Source: Cucumis sativus
Lineage: Eukaryota; Streptophyta; Magnoliopsida; Cucurbitales; Cucurbitaceae
Assembly (NCBI RefSeq): GCF_000004075.3
Contig: NC_026659.2
Location: 31,018,272-31,082,271 of the forward strand
Length of the DNA stretch: 64,000 nucleotides
Reading direction: 5' to 3'
Shown: positions 1-13,539 of the stretch, piece by piece
Position numbering within the stretch: position 1 is the stretch's first letter
How the letters are laid out: every line of letters begins with the position of its first letter
Made by a program: the position numbers and the translations under genes
The notes under the pieces: generated by a model
What the model was told of the DNA's origin: nothing
Seen by the model: the letters and a program-made list of their open reading frames with translations, nothing else
Databases searched by the model: none

Positions 1-1296
1 CACACCCATTCTCAATCCTCAGTTCATTCAAGCAGATCCAAGCTATTTCTAGAGGTTAATCCAGATTTATTGGAAGTCAGTTGCACCCAAGTTCAAGCTC
101 CAGTTCGCTCTACAAAGTCAGATTCTCACAATTCTCACACCCTACACAGTTTAAGTACTCCGAGGACTTCTTGCCCAACTTGAAGGTTAATTCCTAAAGG
201 GCTCTTTGAGCAAAACCCCTCTCTTTCCCTCTAGAAAGAAGGACAAGTCTTCTTTCGACTCTCCTTTCAGCATTAGTGAGGAAGTGAAGCATTTTGACAA
301 GATAACCGATTTTTGGGAAGCGGAAACATTTTGAGCCCTAATGCCCTGTTTCAATACGAGGAAGATTAAAATTCCAAATATTTGCCCTCTGCTACTCATT
401 CTTGTCCAGTCTTGTGTAATTCCAGATCATCTAAATTCAATAGTTGCCGATTGGGGTCTTACTCTAGTTTGCTTCTTCAGCCGTTAAATACTTCTTCGAG
501 CTTTCTCTGGGTGTTGGATTATTTTTGCAGGACAGATTCGAAGCATCCGGTTGGATCTCCTTGGCATCTCTCTTTCTTTTGTCATTTTGAAGACTTGGAC
601 AAGAATGTTTTAGATTCAAATGGGTTCCTTGTGCGAGGGATTTTATGTTTTGGCTTGGCTTTTAGTCTTTACGTTTTGTCTTTATCTTCGATGGTTTTTC
701 CATCTTTTGTTTGCCCAAGTATAAATTTTGTTTGAGCCTTTGACTGTACTCCCCTAGTTCTTTTCTCTTAGTTTAATACTCTTGTACTCTAAGCTTAAGT
801 CTCAATTATTATCTTTAAAAAAGAGGCTTGCTTCCATTTAAAAAAAGAAAAGAAAAGAAAAGTAAGCCTTAAGATTAAGTTCATTAATTTTAAGGGTTTA
901 CGGTTGAGATTAACGTTCTGTACTTCCCCTAAATCTTCAGCATTTCTAGTTGCACTAGAAATATTATTTGGAGTTTAAAAAGCCAATAGTACATAACTGA
1001 TGCGTATTTTTCATTTCACAGTGTTACTACTAACTTTTATTTTTGTGTTCATTATCACTTGACGTGTGTAACGGAAATTGAAATTTGTCATTTTCTGGTT
1101 TTCATTAGTTAGGGTGAAAGTTCAATGTTTAAACTTGGTAGTTTATAATTCAAATCAGAGTATTTGTTCAAAACTACAGTGTATTTTGCATTAAAATTTA
1201 TTATAGTATGTGTCTTTTCTAGCATCGGTTTATCTTTCATAATTGACTAGATCCCACACTCATTGATGTGAGCTCTTTCATTTTCATACGTAGCAG
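1..1296 (+). other. Intron of the SWEETIE-like gene (5' part outside window), with LINE-like insert
   Basis: No exon of the neighbouring gene is recognisable here. About 1-860 looks like the 3' end of a plus-strand non-LTR retroelement. A short coding-like stretch near 195-335 has a residue string of the type DSPFSISEEVKHFD and ends at a stop. After that, T-rich sequence leads to a 'gaggcttgcttcc' motif followed by an A-rich tail at about 838-862. A very similar tail recurs at 29.22-29.30 kb. The rest (about 865-1296) is AT-rich intron ending in a gcag acceptor. Confidence 0.5.
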
Positions 1297-3264
1297 AAAC
1301 CAATAACTAAAGAGTCAATAGCGATTGCGGTTGAGTGCTTGAGATTCTTAGTGCTTCTACAAACAGTGTCCAGTGTTGGTGAATGCCAGAAAATGTTCAT
1401 GAATCTGCTTTTAGAAGCGGTCGTCATGGTTTTCTCTGCATCTTCAGGTTCTAATCCTAGGGTAAGGAAACTATGTCAACCAAGTCTGATGATCGAGCTT
1501 AAAGATTCTTTCTTTGATTTATTAAATTTACTTAAATGACAGGAACTTGAAGAATTGAAGAGTACAGCGATAAAGCTTGTTTCTCATCTTGCTCAGATGC
1601 CTGCCTCTGCTGGTATTTTCAAGGATGTCATACTTTCAATGCCAGTGATGCATCGGCAACAACTGCAGGTAATGTCTTGAGGTTTTTTTCGCACACATTC
1701 TTTGTATGGACGCATTTACACTGTAATTATGAGAAAAAGAAAAGGTATGGTTGGTGGTCAAATAAGGGCCATGAAAGATAATAAAGAGCTTAGAGCTTAG
1801 AGTGTGGATTTGAACCATAGTGGCTACCAACCTAGGATTTTGCAGCCAAATATAGTAAGGAAACAGATTGTCTGGTCCAATTAGTCAACATGCGCCAAGT
1901 TGTGCTTGACATTCATATACTAAAAGAATGGGACAACGTTATTTATTGAAATGCCTCAAATTTGTTATTTTGTTCTACGAACGGTCAAGTGTGGAGGTTT
2001 AGAGAAGTGCATTATATGAACATTCTAACTTTAGAGGTACTGCTGGTCTATAATTTGAATTTTTCTCCCTAATAATAAACCGATATCTCCATGTTTGTGG
2101 ACTTAACACACTATTAATGAACCACGTAAATCTCTTGATTCTCTATTGCTTTACATTTTTTGTTTTCTTTATTTGTCAATTCCTTAACTATGCAAAAGAC
2201 TATCAAAAGATGCAATGTTAGCCTTTTCTGAAAGGGCAGTCTAATTATCAGTTGGATTATTCTGCTTCCTCAATTATGGTATCCACAAATTTCATTTATG
2301 AATAAGTTGCATACTTTCCTAAGCTTCTAAAGATTTGAACTTGATCTATGCACTTAAAAGTATTGGAACAAACGTTTCACCATATTTAGATATTTAATGA
2401 GAAACAGATTTCACCCGGTTGGTATTTTTTTGTAGCAATACTAATTTGGCTAACAAAGTAATGATTGCCTGATTTTAGGGGGTTATTCGTGCTTCTGTCA
2501 CACAAGATCAACATCCAACTCAGAAGAGTCTCTCAACACCAATACTGGAGATAAAAGCACCAGTGATAAAGGTGAATAGAGAGAAAGATTTCCCTTCACA
2601 CACGGCTGAGAGCAGCATTGAGAACAATCCTGCTATTGTCAGCGAAGAAGACGAGGATGAGGATGAGGATGAAGACGAGGATGACTGGGATACTTTCCAG
2701 TCTTTTTCTGTTTCCACACGAGAAGTAATTACCGACAACGTCACAGAATCTCATGAAACTGAGGACTCCAAATTTCTTGAAGGTAGTAGTCCTAGTGTTA
2801 GCATGGAAGACGTCGCTCCCCTTCCAATTCATGAATTGAAGATTGAGAATACTGAACATGAAGAAACCAGTGAAGAGCTATCGGCATCAATGAGTCAGAG
2901 ATCTTCAGACGGAGATCAACTTAGCGACAAGAACGGAATGCAAGGAGTCAGTGATCAAGAAAGTGGAAATGTTGATATCGTTCTCAATCAGGAAAAAGAA
3001 CCAAGTGAAGTGACTGAACAAGAAGTATCTCAACTTCAACTAGCTGAAAGTGTAGAAGCTTCTGCTATAGTCAGCTCCGAGGAGGATCATACACCATTGG
3101 ACGAAAGCCCAGAAAACAAAACCAAGCCTGTAACTTCAGATCGTGAAATACTTGACGATGAAGCAGAAAAAGATCATGTCAAAGTATACAAAGAAGGTAA
3201 TGAAACCGATACCGTGGTTAAAACTTCGAGCATTGACAACGAACAGAGGAACGAAAGTTTATGA
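1297..3264 (+). CDS. SWEETIE: SWEETIE/HEATR5-type HEAT-repeat protein, C-terminal part
   Basis: Three in-phase exons are visible: 1297-1461, 1543-1668 and 2479-3264 (stop TGA). The start of the gene lies upstream of the window. The first two exons encode the end of the helical repeat region: 'AVECLRFLVLLQ', 'MNLLLEAVVMVFSAS', then 'ELEELKSTAIKLVSHLAQ' and 'FKDVILSMP'. The last exon begins 'GVIRASVTQDQHP' and becomes a roughly 230-residue disordered acidic tail. That tail holds an Asp/Glu run followed by DDWDTFQSF. This order matches what I recall of the Arabidopsis SWEETIE C-terminus. SWEETIE loss affects sugar and starch balance; animal HEATR5 proteins act in AP-1 trafficking. The exact 3' splice site of the first exon is the least certain point: 1297 keeps the frame open, but AG dinucleotides at 1312 and 1314 are alternatives. 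Family assignment is from recognition of motifs, not a search. Confidence 0.85.
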
Positions 3265-4589
3265 TTACCAACATAGAAGCATTGTTGTAGAAGATCCATT
3301 TTTCAGGTTTACAATAGATTTGTATTGTCATCATGCTTGTAGGTTAAATATTAGGTTTTTTTTTTTTTTTTAACTCCCAATATCTTTATTAATTTCCATC
3401 CTATATATATTTATAAATAGGGTGGTTTTTGACTTTATGGGTTGGCTAAATTTTGTAAAACAGGACGTGACAACATTGGAACCTTGAGAATTTAGTTACT
3501 CTTTCTTTTTAGAGTCAGTTAAAAAAATTAGCTCTTTATGATTGAAAATGGAATTGAAGTGACTTCAGATTAAAAAGTGATTCTAAGTTTGAACGAACTG
3601 ATTGTTTAATGTATTTAGTTTTAATGCAGGCATGGTAATTTCAATTGAAAACAAAACATAAATGTGTTGATGTGTTTTCAAGACCGATTGATAACTTTTG
3701 AACACTGACTTCTATAGTTCTATTACCTATGATTTATAAGCGAATTTATAAACGAAGTCAAAAATTTGGAAACTAAACAAAGAGTAGTTTTTAAGTGCTT
3801 TGTTGTATTTGGGACAATCTAAAAAGAGATATCTAACAACAAAAAAAAAGTAAATAAATAAACATAATTTTCAGAAATAGAAAATAAAAACAACGTAGTT
3901 ATCAAACAATGTCTAAATTATTGCACGTTTTTATATCACATGTTTAAAAATTTTATTATTATTATTTACTTTCTAGCTTTTCATATAAACTTATGTTCTC
4001 TAGAAAATAACCATGGGTCTTACTTGGTTTTAGTTGATTGTGCAAATGAAAATAACAGTTCATCTTGTAAAGTATTTGGTAAGTCAAATTTAAAAATGGT
4101 AAATTACTAAATTACCAAAGAAAATCTTATAAGATGAATTTTTTAAAAAATAATTAATTTTTCTAAGGTAACTGCTTGAGTTCGTACTCATTTTTTGTTG
4201 TGGTCAATAATAATAAGTTTGAAACCTTTTAGTTTCATAATAATCAACATGAAAATTTGATCAAAAGTTGATAGTCATACAAATACTTTGACATGTGTGA
4301 AATTATTTTAATCCTACACTTCTATTGGTCAAGTGATAATTTTTTTATTTTATTTTTTTTATGGTTTTAAAAAATTGATTTTGTATTAATTTTTTTTTAG
4401 TAGAGTTTAGTCTCTAAAATATTAGTAACAAAAGCCCTTTTTGTCATGCAGATTTTAAGAAACTTGGTCAAAATATCATAATTGTTTAAACCTTTGCTTC
4501 TCTATGAAGTCCTCCTTCTAGGTGAGTAATGGCCAAAAATGTCTTTGAAGTTTTTTCCCTTTTTTCCTCTTTTAAATATAATAATAAAA

Positions 4590-4790
4590 AAATTATTTTA
4601 AACGACAAAACTTCTAAAATATTTAGAAATATAATAAAATATCACATTGTTTCTGTAATAGGTCAAGATAAACTACTATCATTATACATATAGATACAAA
4701 TTTTTTGTTTATTATGATAGACTGTAATATTTTGTTATAGTTTGGTTCATTTTTCTATATTTGAAAATAGACTTAAACAGTAACAATAAA
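4590..4790. repeat. Family A MITE-like repeat, copy 1
   Basis: The segment runs from 'atttagaaatataataaaatatc' through a centre with 'taatagg..gataaactactatc' to 'attttgttatagtttggttc'. It ends in a near-complement of its start. This layout (ataacaaaat-type ends around a 'gatagac' centre) recurs at least seven more times in the window. Boundaries are approximate and no target-site duplication was resolved. Confidence 0.5.
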
Positions 4791-7700
4791 TCAAAATTAA
4801 AATAATTTTTTTTTCTTCATCAAAGTATGTTCTTCCCCTTTTCATTTAGTTTTACCTTATGTAATTTTCCTCTTATAAATTTTGATTGTATCTTTACGTA
4901 GTAAAATACATCTTTTTGGTTAACGAAGTTATCGATAAGAATTAAGAATATATGAGACCTTTATAAACAATGTTAAGTATAACAATATCTATCAGTAATA
5001 GACTCTAATTGTTGATAAGTTTCTACCGACAATATGATCTATCTCGTTCCAAAGTAAACATGATAATATGGTCTATCAAACAAACATTTCAAAATTAAAT
5101 TTGAATTTCATCGTATTTAGAAATTCTTTTTCATTAGTTTGAGTTTGATTGTATCAAGTAGCATGAATAAAAATATTATCTAATGGGTGACATATAATAA
5201 ACTAAGAGTTTTTATGTGTCTTAAATTCTTGATTGTAGGCTTAGGCATTTATATTATACTAATAGTCAATATTTTTTTGTTTCCTCTTGTGGACTATGAT
5301 AAAATAATTAATGACTTCAACCTATTTCTTTAATTCTTCAAATTAAACAAAAATGGAATATTGAAAGAAGGCATTATTAGCCAATCTGAAAAGGGAAATT
5401 CAATATTCAAAGTTAATAATAAGTGGAAATTACAATTTGAGTCAATTCTCTTGTTTACTTTTCTTAATTTCATTTTTCATCCCTTTTAATATCAAAATAA
5501 TTTTAAATAATTTCTTCCTTGTTAAATCATGTTTTGAATTAAGATTTAAAATGTTGATGTAAATTACAAAAGGTTAAGGTTTTAATTAATTTTACATGAA
5601 TACTTATAAGTATATATATATAATGGTATATCGATATCGTCTAGTTGGAGTCTATGCAATAGATTATCAACTTAATTAAATAGAGAATCAGATAGTACTT
5701 GTTAACGTGAGTATACGCCAATTGGTTAAGACATATCTACTCGACCAGACGAAATGAGTATTTGTTATTAATTATTTATTTTTTCTAAAAACATGTTATT
5801 TAACCCCAAAAGAAACCTCGAAGCCTTCTTCGAGGATCCTTTGGCCTGCAAGACAAACATGAGATACCAAAAAAAAACACTTAAAAACAGTTAGGCACAA
5901 CGCAGCACAAAAATCGAAAAAATATAATATTAAAATAAATAATATATAATATTGAAATAAATAAATAAACAATAAAAAAATAAAAAAATTAGAATATTCT
6001 CTTCAAATCTCACTCTCATTTATTTAGAAAGTTTATCGATGTTTATCCTTTCTCTAAAACCCACCAAATGTCGACAATTTGGTCAACAAAAGGTGAAATA
6101 CATGGCCACTAAGAACTACATGGCGTAGGAATTAGATGAGACGGAGAGTGACACATGTATATGTGGAAACTAAGCTTGATCGATGATGGAAATCTATTTA
6201 TCTAATATTTATAATATAAATAAATATTTTAAAATAAGTGAAAAGTTCGATATTAAAATATTTAAAGAGTTTTTTTGGTCTTTCATAAATAGTATAAAAT
6301 GGACGGCAACATTCTCTTTTCTAATTCCACTTAAAATACCTTTTTTATATTATGGTTTAGCTTATCTGTAATTTGACTATTTTCACGGAACAATTTTCAT
6401 AACTTTACAGCATTTAGATGTTAAGAACTTTTTAAAAAAAATTAATTCATAAGTAGATGGTCATCATATATCGAACATTTGACCTCTTAATTCATTTTAT
6501 TGATTTTCTTCCCTTAACATTTGATTTGATGTTTAATTACATTGTAAATTTAGTTTTGAAAAGTATATAATAATTAAATAGAAAAAATTTCAAATTTCAA
6601 ATTTATATTTAATATAGGTATGTATTTCTAAAAATATTGAATTTATATACTAATATATTCAATTGATCTTTCAACTTGTTCAATATTTTTTAGAATTAAA
6701 AGTGGATTGAAAATTCCCATTAGACATACAAATTGAAAATTTATTTTATGGATTTTCTCCCCTAAATTAATTTGACATTTTTATGAATAAAAACATTTAG
6801 GATCATTTTTCTAGTATTATTTTAAAGGACAAAAGAAGAAAGAAATGCAATCACTTTTTCTACAAAATCATTTACCCAACCCTAATAATTAGGTCAAATT
6901 AAATAGATCGTGTTCGATAACTATTTGGTATTCATGATTTTAATACTTTCTATATAATTTTTTTAAAAGAGAAATAAATTGTCAAAATACTATATAATTT
7001 TTTTAATTTAAAAACCTTCCTTTGATTTTTGGAAACATAATTTTATTAATTTTAAAACATACTGTTAAAACTATATAAATAAATCAAGATATAAAAAGTA
7101 ACGTTAATTATATGATTAAATTTAAAAGATCAAATTACTACTAAACGGATTGGGTGGTTCAATGTTTACAACAAATTTTACATCGTGAAAGGAAAATTAT
7201 TGAAAATGAAAAAGGTACATTTTTTAAAATAATAAAATAAATTAAAATATAGAAGTATTTTGTCAAATTTACTATTTTTATAATTTTCTAAAATCTATTT
7301 AAAATATTTATAAAATATAATAAAATAACTAATTCTCTATTAAAATCATGTTAGATTAGTAACAAATTTGAAAGTTTACTCTATTTTGTAAATATGAAAA
7401 TGTCAATTTTTTTAATTAAGAAAATGGTGGAAAATTGGAACATTTTTCACGAAAATGATAGTGAATGATTGATTTAATGAACTAAAAGAAAGTTATTAAA
7501 AAAAATAAAATAATGAAGAGATATATTAATAATGTGGGAATTGCAATTATATTAAATTATTGTGTTTGGTCACAAGAAAATTTGTTGAATTTGATTTTCT
7601 TCAAATGGAAACTATTGGGTCAAACCCTTATAGAGATATCAAATCTAACGTTCTTGTGACCAACGTTTTCTTTTTCTACCAATTTTTACACTTTTTTTTG

Positions 7701-8204
7701 TTCAAACTATTTTGTATTACTCCATTTTTAAATTCAAATATTCTAGACTTTACTAATTTAATTTAATTTGTTTGTTTGTTTATTATCATTATTTTAACAA
7801 TATGTGACTTTGATTTCGAAGTTTATTATTATTTTCAAATATCATTTTGCCCTAATTTTATTTATTTTTTAAATATATTTACAGTTGTTATTAATACTAT
7901 TATATTAAATTTAAATTATGTATTTGATCTTTTTTTAATTTAGTTTTTTTAATAAGTAAGAAAGTTAAATTGTACATAATACTTCTACACTTTGTATTTT
8001 GTGTCGATAATATAATCAAACTTTTAAAAATTAAACCAATACCGTAGTTTTTCTCCTATTTATTTAATTTTCACACAAATTTTCGAATAGAATATAACCA
8101 AAACAAAGTTAAAAACTTACAATTCCACCAAATCTCATCGAATTAAAAAAAAAATTCAAAACAACAAATTTTGGAGAACATAACTAATAAAGAAAAATTG
8201 TAAA

Positions 8205-8350
8205 AAATAGTAAATTTAACATATTTACCAGCTATAGCAAAATTTCATATTCTATCTATAACAAATATTTGATAACTAGTGATATCTTTCTATCAATGAT
8301 ATTTTGTTATATCATCTAAATATTTTAATTTATTTTGCTATTTTAAAAAA
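8205..8350. repeat. Family A MITE-like repeat, copy 2
   Basis: It has 'tagcaaaatttcatattctatc' on the left and 'gatattttgttatatcatctaaatattttaatttattttgctatttt' compressed on the right. These ends are mutually complementary and share the family A centre 'tctatcaatgat'. Boundaries are approximate. Confidence 0.55.
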
Positions 8351-8399
8351 TGCCTCTATTATTAATAATTAACAATTTAGAAGGAAAATTGCATTTTAT

Positions 8400-8600
8400 A
8401 ACAATTTTTTTTTAAAAAAAGCAGCCTAGATTACATTTGTTTTTGCATGTTGCAAAAAATATGATAAGTAATTAGATATATCGAAGACTATCAAAAGGCT
8501 ATTAGAGGATTATCGACTTTTAAATTTGCTACTTTTGTAATTTAGAAAATATATTGATATAAGCCATATTATCGTAAATTATTTTGCTGTTTTTTTTTTT
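8400..8600. repeat. Family B repeat, copy 1
   Basis: It contains 'tatcaaaaggctattag' followed by 'tatcgacttttaaatttgc' and 'tacttttgtaatttagaaaa'. The same ordered blocks recur at 24.64-24.79 kb and 49.53-49.69 kb. It lies about 340 bp upstream of the CYP735A start, so it could contribute to that promoter. Confidence 0.45.
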
Positions 8601-8760
8601 TTTTTGCAAACTCTCATTTAATTAGAAACTCTAATTTTTAAAAGTATAATCGAGAATGAGGTATTTGAACCACAAAATTACCTTTTACTTTAAGAATATT
8701 TTCCAAAATTTAAGGTCAAAATAGAGATATTAAATAATATAATAGAAAATAAAAAAAATA

Positions 8761-8936
8761 TTTGAAAGAAAAAGAAAAGTGTTGGAGGGAGGAAGTAGGG
8801 CCCATGTAGCAAAGTTCACATAAGAGACGATGTGCTCACAATTTATATGTGCATGTCTTTCTCCCTTTCTTTCTCCAATTCTCTCCCTTTTCCCAACTTC
8901 TCAACCTTTTCCTTTTCTTCTTTCTACCCAATATTA
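8761..8936 (+). promoter_or_regulatory. CYP735A 5' leader/proximal promoter
   Basis: The stretch includes a pyrimidine-rich tract (about 8858-8930) typical of plant leaders. Three ATGs (8832, 8847, 8853) lie upstream and in frame with the favoured start at 8937. No confident TATA box was chosen because the region is AT-rich throughout. Confidence 0.4.
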
Positions 8937-11900
8937 ATGCCTATCATGCTCTTGCCACTCCTCACAACTCTAGCCCTCCTAACCACGTCCTTTTTCATCT
9001 TCTCTTTACTATACGACACCCTTTCTTGCTACTTGTTTACTCCTCGACGCATCAAGCAAAAGATGGCCAAGCAAGGTGTTCATGGCCCCAAACCCCGTCC
9101 TCTCCTCGGTAACATCCTCGACGTCGCTTCCCTCCTCTCCAAGTCTACCTCCTCCGACATGCCCTCCATCTCTCACGACCTCGTCCCCCGTCTCCTCCCT
9201 CATTTCCTCGCCTGGTCCTCCCAATTCGGTACGTTCATCATTAACACACACGTCGGTATAAACATCACTAAACACTTCATCAGCAGTACTGAAACTAAAT
9301 TACATTGTGATGGTTACATTCATTTGCAGGGAAGAGATTTATATTTTGGAATGGGATTGAGCCAAGAATGTGTTTAACCGAAACCGATTTGATAAAAGAG
9401 CTTTTATCAAAATACAGCGCGGTTTCAGGGAAATCATGGCTACAACAACAAGGCTCTAAGCATTTTATAGGACGAGGTCTTTTAATGGCAAACGGTCAAA
9501 ACTGGTTCCATCAACGACATATCGTTGCACCAGCTTTCGTCGGGGATCGACTTAAGGTTCGTTGAAGTGTGGTTATGATTTATATGCATCATTTTTTTAT
9601 AAAAAAAAACTGGGTTTGAACTTTGTTCGTTTTTGGTTTTGAAGAGTTACGCAGGGTACATGGTGGAGTGTACAAAAGAGATGCTTGAATCATTAGAGAA
9701 GGAGGTAAAATCGGGGAGATCAGAATTTGAAATCGGGGAGTATATGACGAGACTTACTGCTGATATAATTTCGCGAACGGAGTTTGAAAGTAGTTTTGAA
9801 AAGGGAAAACAAATCTTTCATTTGCTTACTGTTTTACAGCATCTTTGTGCTCAGGCCAGCCGCCACCTCTGTCTTCCCGGTAGCCGGTAATAGTTCCTTT
9901 TTTTTTTTTTTCTTTTTCTAAGAAAAGGAAATCTTTTAATATATTTCTCTTCTCTCTCTCTATTTTCTTTTTCATTATAAAATATGGCTTAGAACTAATA
10001 TTATTTAGAAAATTATTTTTGCAATGTGAGGCTTCAAGGGCATTTTCGTCTTCTTATCTTTTTCTAAGTACCAACTCTATTAGGGCTCAAGATAGTTTTT
10101 TTCAAGAGTTATCAAATTGTGTTTTAAGTTAGCACTTGTTTTAAGATACTGTAATTTAATTATGTGCATATTAATATTTTAAAATAATTTCAAATATAAT
10201 AAAATTTGTCAGTGAGATTATGAGATAGTGTATTATCACCGGTTGTTAGGGATAAAATAAAGTGATAAATTGTCATATATAGTAAACTTTTTTAATTGAA
10301 AATGATTCTAAAGCTTTTATCAAAGAGTGTAGTTCTAAGTGGATTGCACTACAAAAAAAGTTGTGTAGTTGATAATGTGTTCAAGTATAATTCAAATTAA
10401 GGAAATAGTGAGATTTTGTGTGAACATGACATGTTTTAATCACTGCTTTAAAAAGATAGTTTTAAATTCAAACATTTTAATGTGGTAATTTTAATTTAGA
10501 GTCATAATTTTGATAATGGGTAGTGTTTAATTATATATGTTTTGGCAGGTTTTTTCCAAGTAAATACAACAGAGAGATAAAGGCATTGAAAGGGAAAGTG
10601 GAGGAATTATTAATGGAAATAATACAAAGCAGAAGGGATTGTGTGGAAATTGGGAGAAGCAGTTCATATGGAAATGATTTATTAGGAATGTTATTAAATG
10701 AAATGCAAAAGAAAAAATTGGATGGAAACAATGGTTTGAGTTTGAATTTGCAAATTATAATGGATGAATGCAAAACCTTCTTCTTTGCTGGCCATGAAAC
10801 CACTGCTCTTTTACTCACTTGGACTGTCATGTTATTAGCCACTAACCCTACTTGGCAAAATAAAGTTCGAGCCGAAGTTATGGCCGTTTGTGGTTCGGAA
10901 ACCCCTTCGTTTCATCATCTTTCCAAACTTTCTCTGGTAAGAAAAAAAGTCGAGATTTCAATTTTATAGTTGTTTTTTTTTTTATCTCTTGTTGTTAGTA
11001 TTTTATATTAGTATATGATACCACGCCAAAAGATTTTTTAATTGGAGATGAAAATTCAATATCCTAAAAAGAGTTGAGATAAATCCACTAAGTTATGATA
11101 AAACCCAGTTTCAAAAAGATACAGAAACCATCTTTTCAACTTAGATAGAAGATCTTTTTTGAAAAAATTATAATTTGAAAAGAAAAAGAAACTTCACACA
11201 ATCTCGAGTTATATTCTTTTTTGTGAGATTAATCAAGAGAAACTATATATATTGCACCTAATTCTTCAATTCCATTTAAAAAATAACTTCTAACTTTCTT
11301 TATTTAAACTTATTTTCTCCTTTTTTTTAATTTTTTTAAATACAAGAATTGAATTTATAATTAAATTTTAAAAAATAAAAAAAATTATTTGAAAAACACT
11401 TTTGTTGAAGCTTTTTAACCTTAGCTTATTTTAAAAAATCTATAATTTAAAAAAAATGATGTTTATAAGTAAATTTGAAAATCTAAAAATAAAAATAAGT
11501 ACTAAAGTGTAAGTAATTAACTTATGGAAGAAAAAAGAAAAAAGAAAAAAAGAAAAGAGGTTGTGGGTGGGACCTTAGTCCATTCTAATATGGCTTACTT
11601 CATGGCACACCACTTATAAATGTCTTTTTCTTCAACTGATTTTTCACAAATTTTATAGCAATTTTTTTTTAATTAAAATCCCAAAAATTCCACTTACCTA
11701 AAACTAATGATTGTTGTGGCCACTTTAATTGGCCATGAAATGACATTAATATTCATAAAACACATGGTCAATCTCTTTCCATTTTTATGGATTTAAATGA
11801 GGTTAATTATTTAATTAATTATATAGTTTTTATTCCAATTCAATAAAATATTTATGCATATATTTAATTGTTAATTTGTCCTAATTATATTATAATTATT

Positions 11901-12415
11901 ACAAACTTGTTTCTTTTTGGTTGAATGTTCTTTGAGTTAGGCAGTCTCGAGATGTTTCTTTGTATGTTACAATTACTTGGTTTTCTTATTTACAGTTGAG
12001 TATGGTGATAAATGAGTCACTAAGACTATACCCACCAGCAAGTATTCTTCCAAGAATGGCATTTGAAGATATAAAACTTGGAGATTTGGAGATTCCAAAA
12101 GGATTATCAATATGGATTCCTGTTTTAGCCATTCATCACAGTGAAGAATTATGGGGCAAAGATGCAAATGAGTTCAATCCCGAAAGATTCGCAAATTCAA
12201 AACCTTTTACTTCGGGTGGTTTCATCCCTTTTGCTTCTGGCCCTCGTAATTGCGTCGGACAATCTTTCGCTCTTATGGAAACTAAGATCATTCTGGCTAT
12301 GCTTATCTCCAAGTTTAGTTTCACGATCTCTGATAGTTATCGACATGCACCTGTTGTCGTCCTCACTATAAAACCCAAATACGGTGTTCAAGTTTGTTTG
12401 GAGCCTTTGAATTAA
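8937..12415 (+). CDS. CYP735A: Cytochrome P450 CYP735A, cytokinin trans-hydroxylase
   Basis: Five exons join in phase: 8937-9228, 9330-9556, 9645-9886, 10549-10936 and 11996-12415, giving 522 residues. This family hydroxylates isopentenyladenine-type cytokinin nucleotides to trans-zeatin forms on the ER membrane. The N-terminus is a hydrophobic anchor (MPIMLLPLLTTLALL...). Visible P450 marks are the I-helix AGHETT (334-339), the K-helix ESLR (390-393), PERF (445-448) and the haem loop FASGPRNCVG with Cys469. The strings SWLQQQGSKHFIGRGLLMANGQ and LAIHHSEELWGKDANEFNPERF are, in my recollection, close to Arabidopsis CYP735A1/A2, which are about the same length. I chose 8937 because it starts directly at the anchor; an in-frame ATG at 8832 would add 35 residues. 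Nothing essential is missing, so the gene appears intact. Confidence 0.93.
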
Positions 12416-13539
12416 CAAAGTAGTACATGGATCCATCATGAGTTATACTCATCTTTTTGTGTAGCTCGTTCCAATCATATACTAAAAGGGAAAAAAATGA
12501 TTGGATAGCTGAAAAAGATGGGTGTGATGCATAACGGACTCAACAAGTACTTTTCCTTAATAAATCCTCTAGTTTATAGGTTTTTTGTTTTTGTTCTTTT
12601 TGAGACGAGAGGGAGATTTGGTCATATTTTTCACTCGTTTTGTTTTGTATGATCTTCGTTTTTGTTTTTCCTTTTGGTCTCTCTTTCTATTTTTGCCACT
12701 GTGAAAAGAAAGAGAGAAATGGGAGAATATGAAGCTTGATTGTAATGTTATATTTTGAGCAATATTAAATAGAGGCATAAGCTTGTTTTTTTTTTAATTA
12801 TTATTCGTTTTTATAAGTACAAGAGAGCTGTGAAAAATTTGAACATATACCTTTTGATTGTATGTCAACTGAAGTATGCTCGTTTTAGGGTTAGATTTAA
12901 ATTGAAAGAAAAAATGAATTGAAGTGGAAAGTTTTTTTTTTTTTTTTCAAGAACTAACAAAAGAAGATATAAATATTTAAGAGAAATGGGGGCAAAAAGT
13001 GAGTTAGATACACATATAGGTTAAAGGCAGCAGGTTCTTCTTAATTGGCCTCAAATTGCAGCACTTTGGAGTTTGGAAGTTATTGAAGCCCTCTTAGACA
13101 GTTTCCCCAAAAAGGGTGTCTCTGACTTTTACATGCTTCAAGACAAAAACAATATTATAAATGAAAACATTAATTAACTAAAACAGTAGACGAAAAAGAT
13201 GATGCATTTTCTTCTGATCTTTCTTTCAGAGGATATGATGCTCTTTTTCTGCAACACACATTATTCTTTGATTATCTTTCATATCCCACTATCTAATTAT
13301 TTAAGAAACACACACACATATATATGGTAGAAGACAAAATGTAGGCTGCGTTAAAAGACTCTTTTGACATTTATGTGTGTTTTTAAAGATAAACTTGTAG
13401 TTTTGAGAAAAAAATCATATGACAATCTTATTTAAGTCAATAGCTAGGAAAGGGTTAAAGCAAGCTATATAAATATGACATCTTATCTATTAGAAGGGTC
13501 AGTTAATGTTAGAGTTCCTAATCTGAGAAAAGAATTTGG

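Larger units (their letters stand above)
3265..8760. other. AT-rich intergenic spacer between SWEETIE-like gene and CYP735A
   Basis: The first ~150 bp are the 3' UTR of the upstream gene. The remainder has no ORF with coding character. It contains MITE-like segments (about 4590-4790, 8205-8350 and 8400-8600), a tRNA-like or transposon-derived patch at about 5705-5900 ('caattggttaagacatat' then a GC-richer block), and poly-A/T runs. Confidence 0.7.

Noticed and set aside
382..735. 117-codon ORF near the window start
   Set aside because: Rich in Ser, Leu and Phe, and inside the LINE-like 3' region; not a separate gene.
2520..2744. Antisense ORF with a poly-serine run
   Set aside because: It is the mirror of the Asp/Glu tract in the SWEETIE exon; no independent gene evidence.
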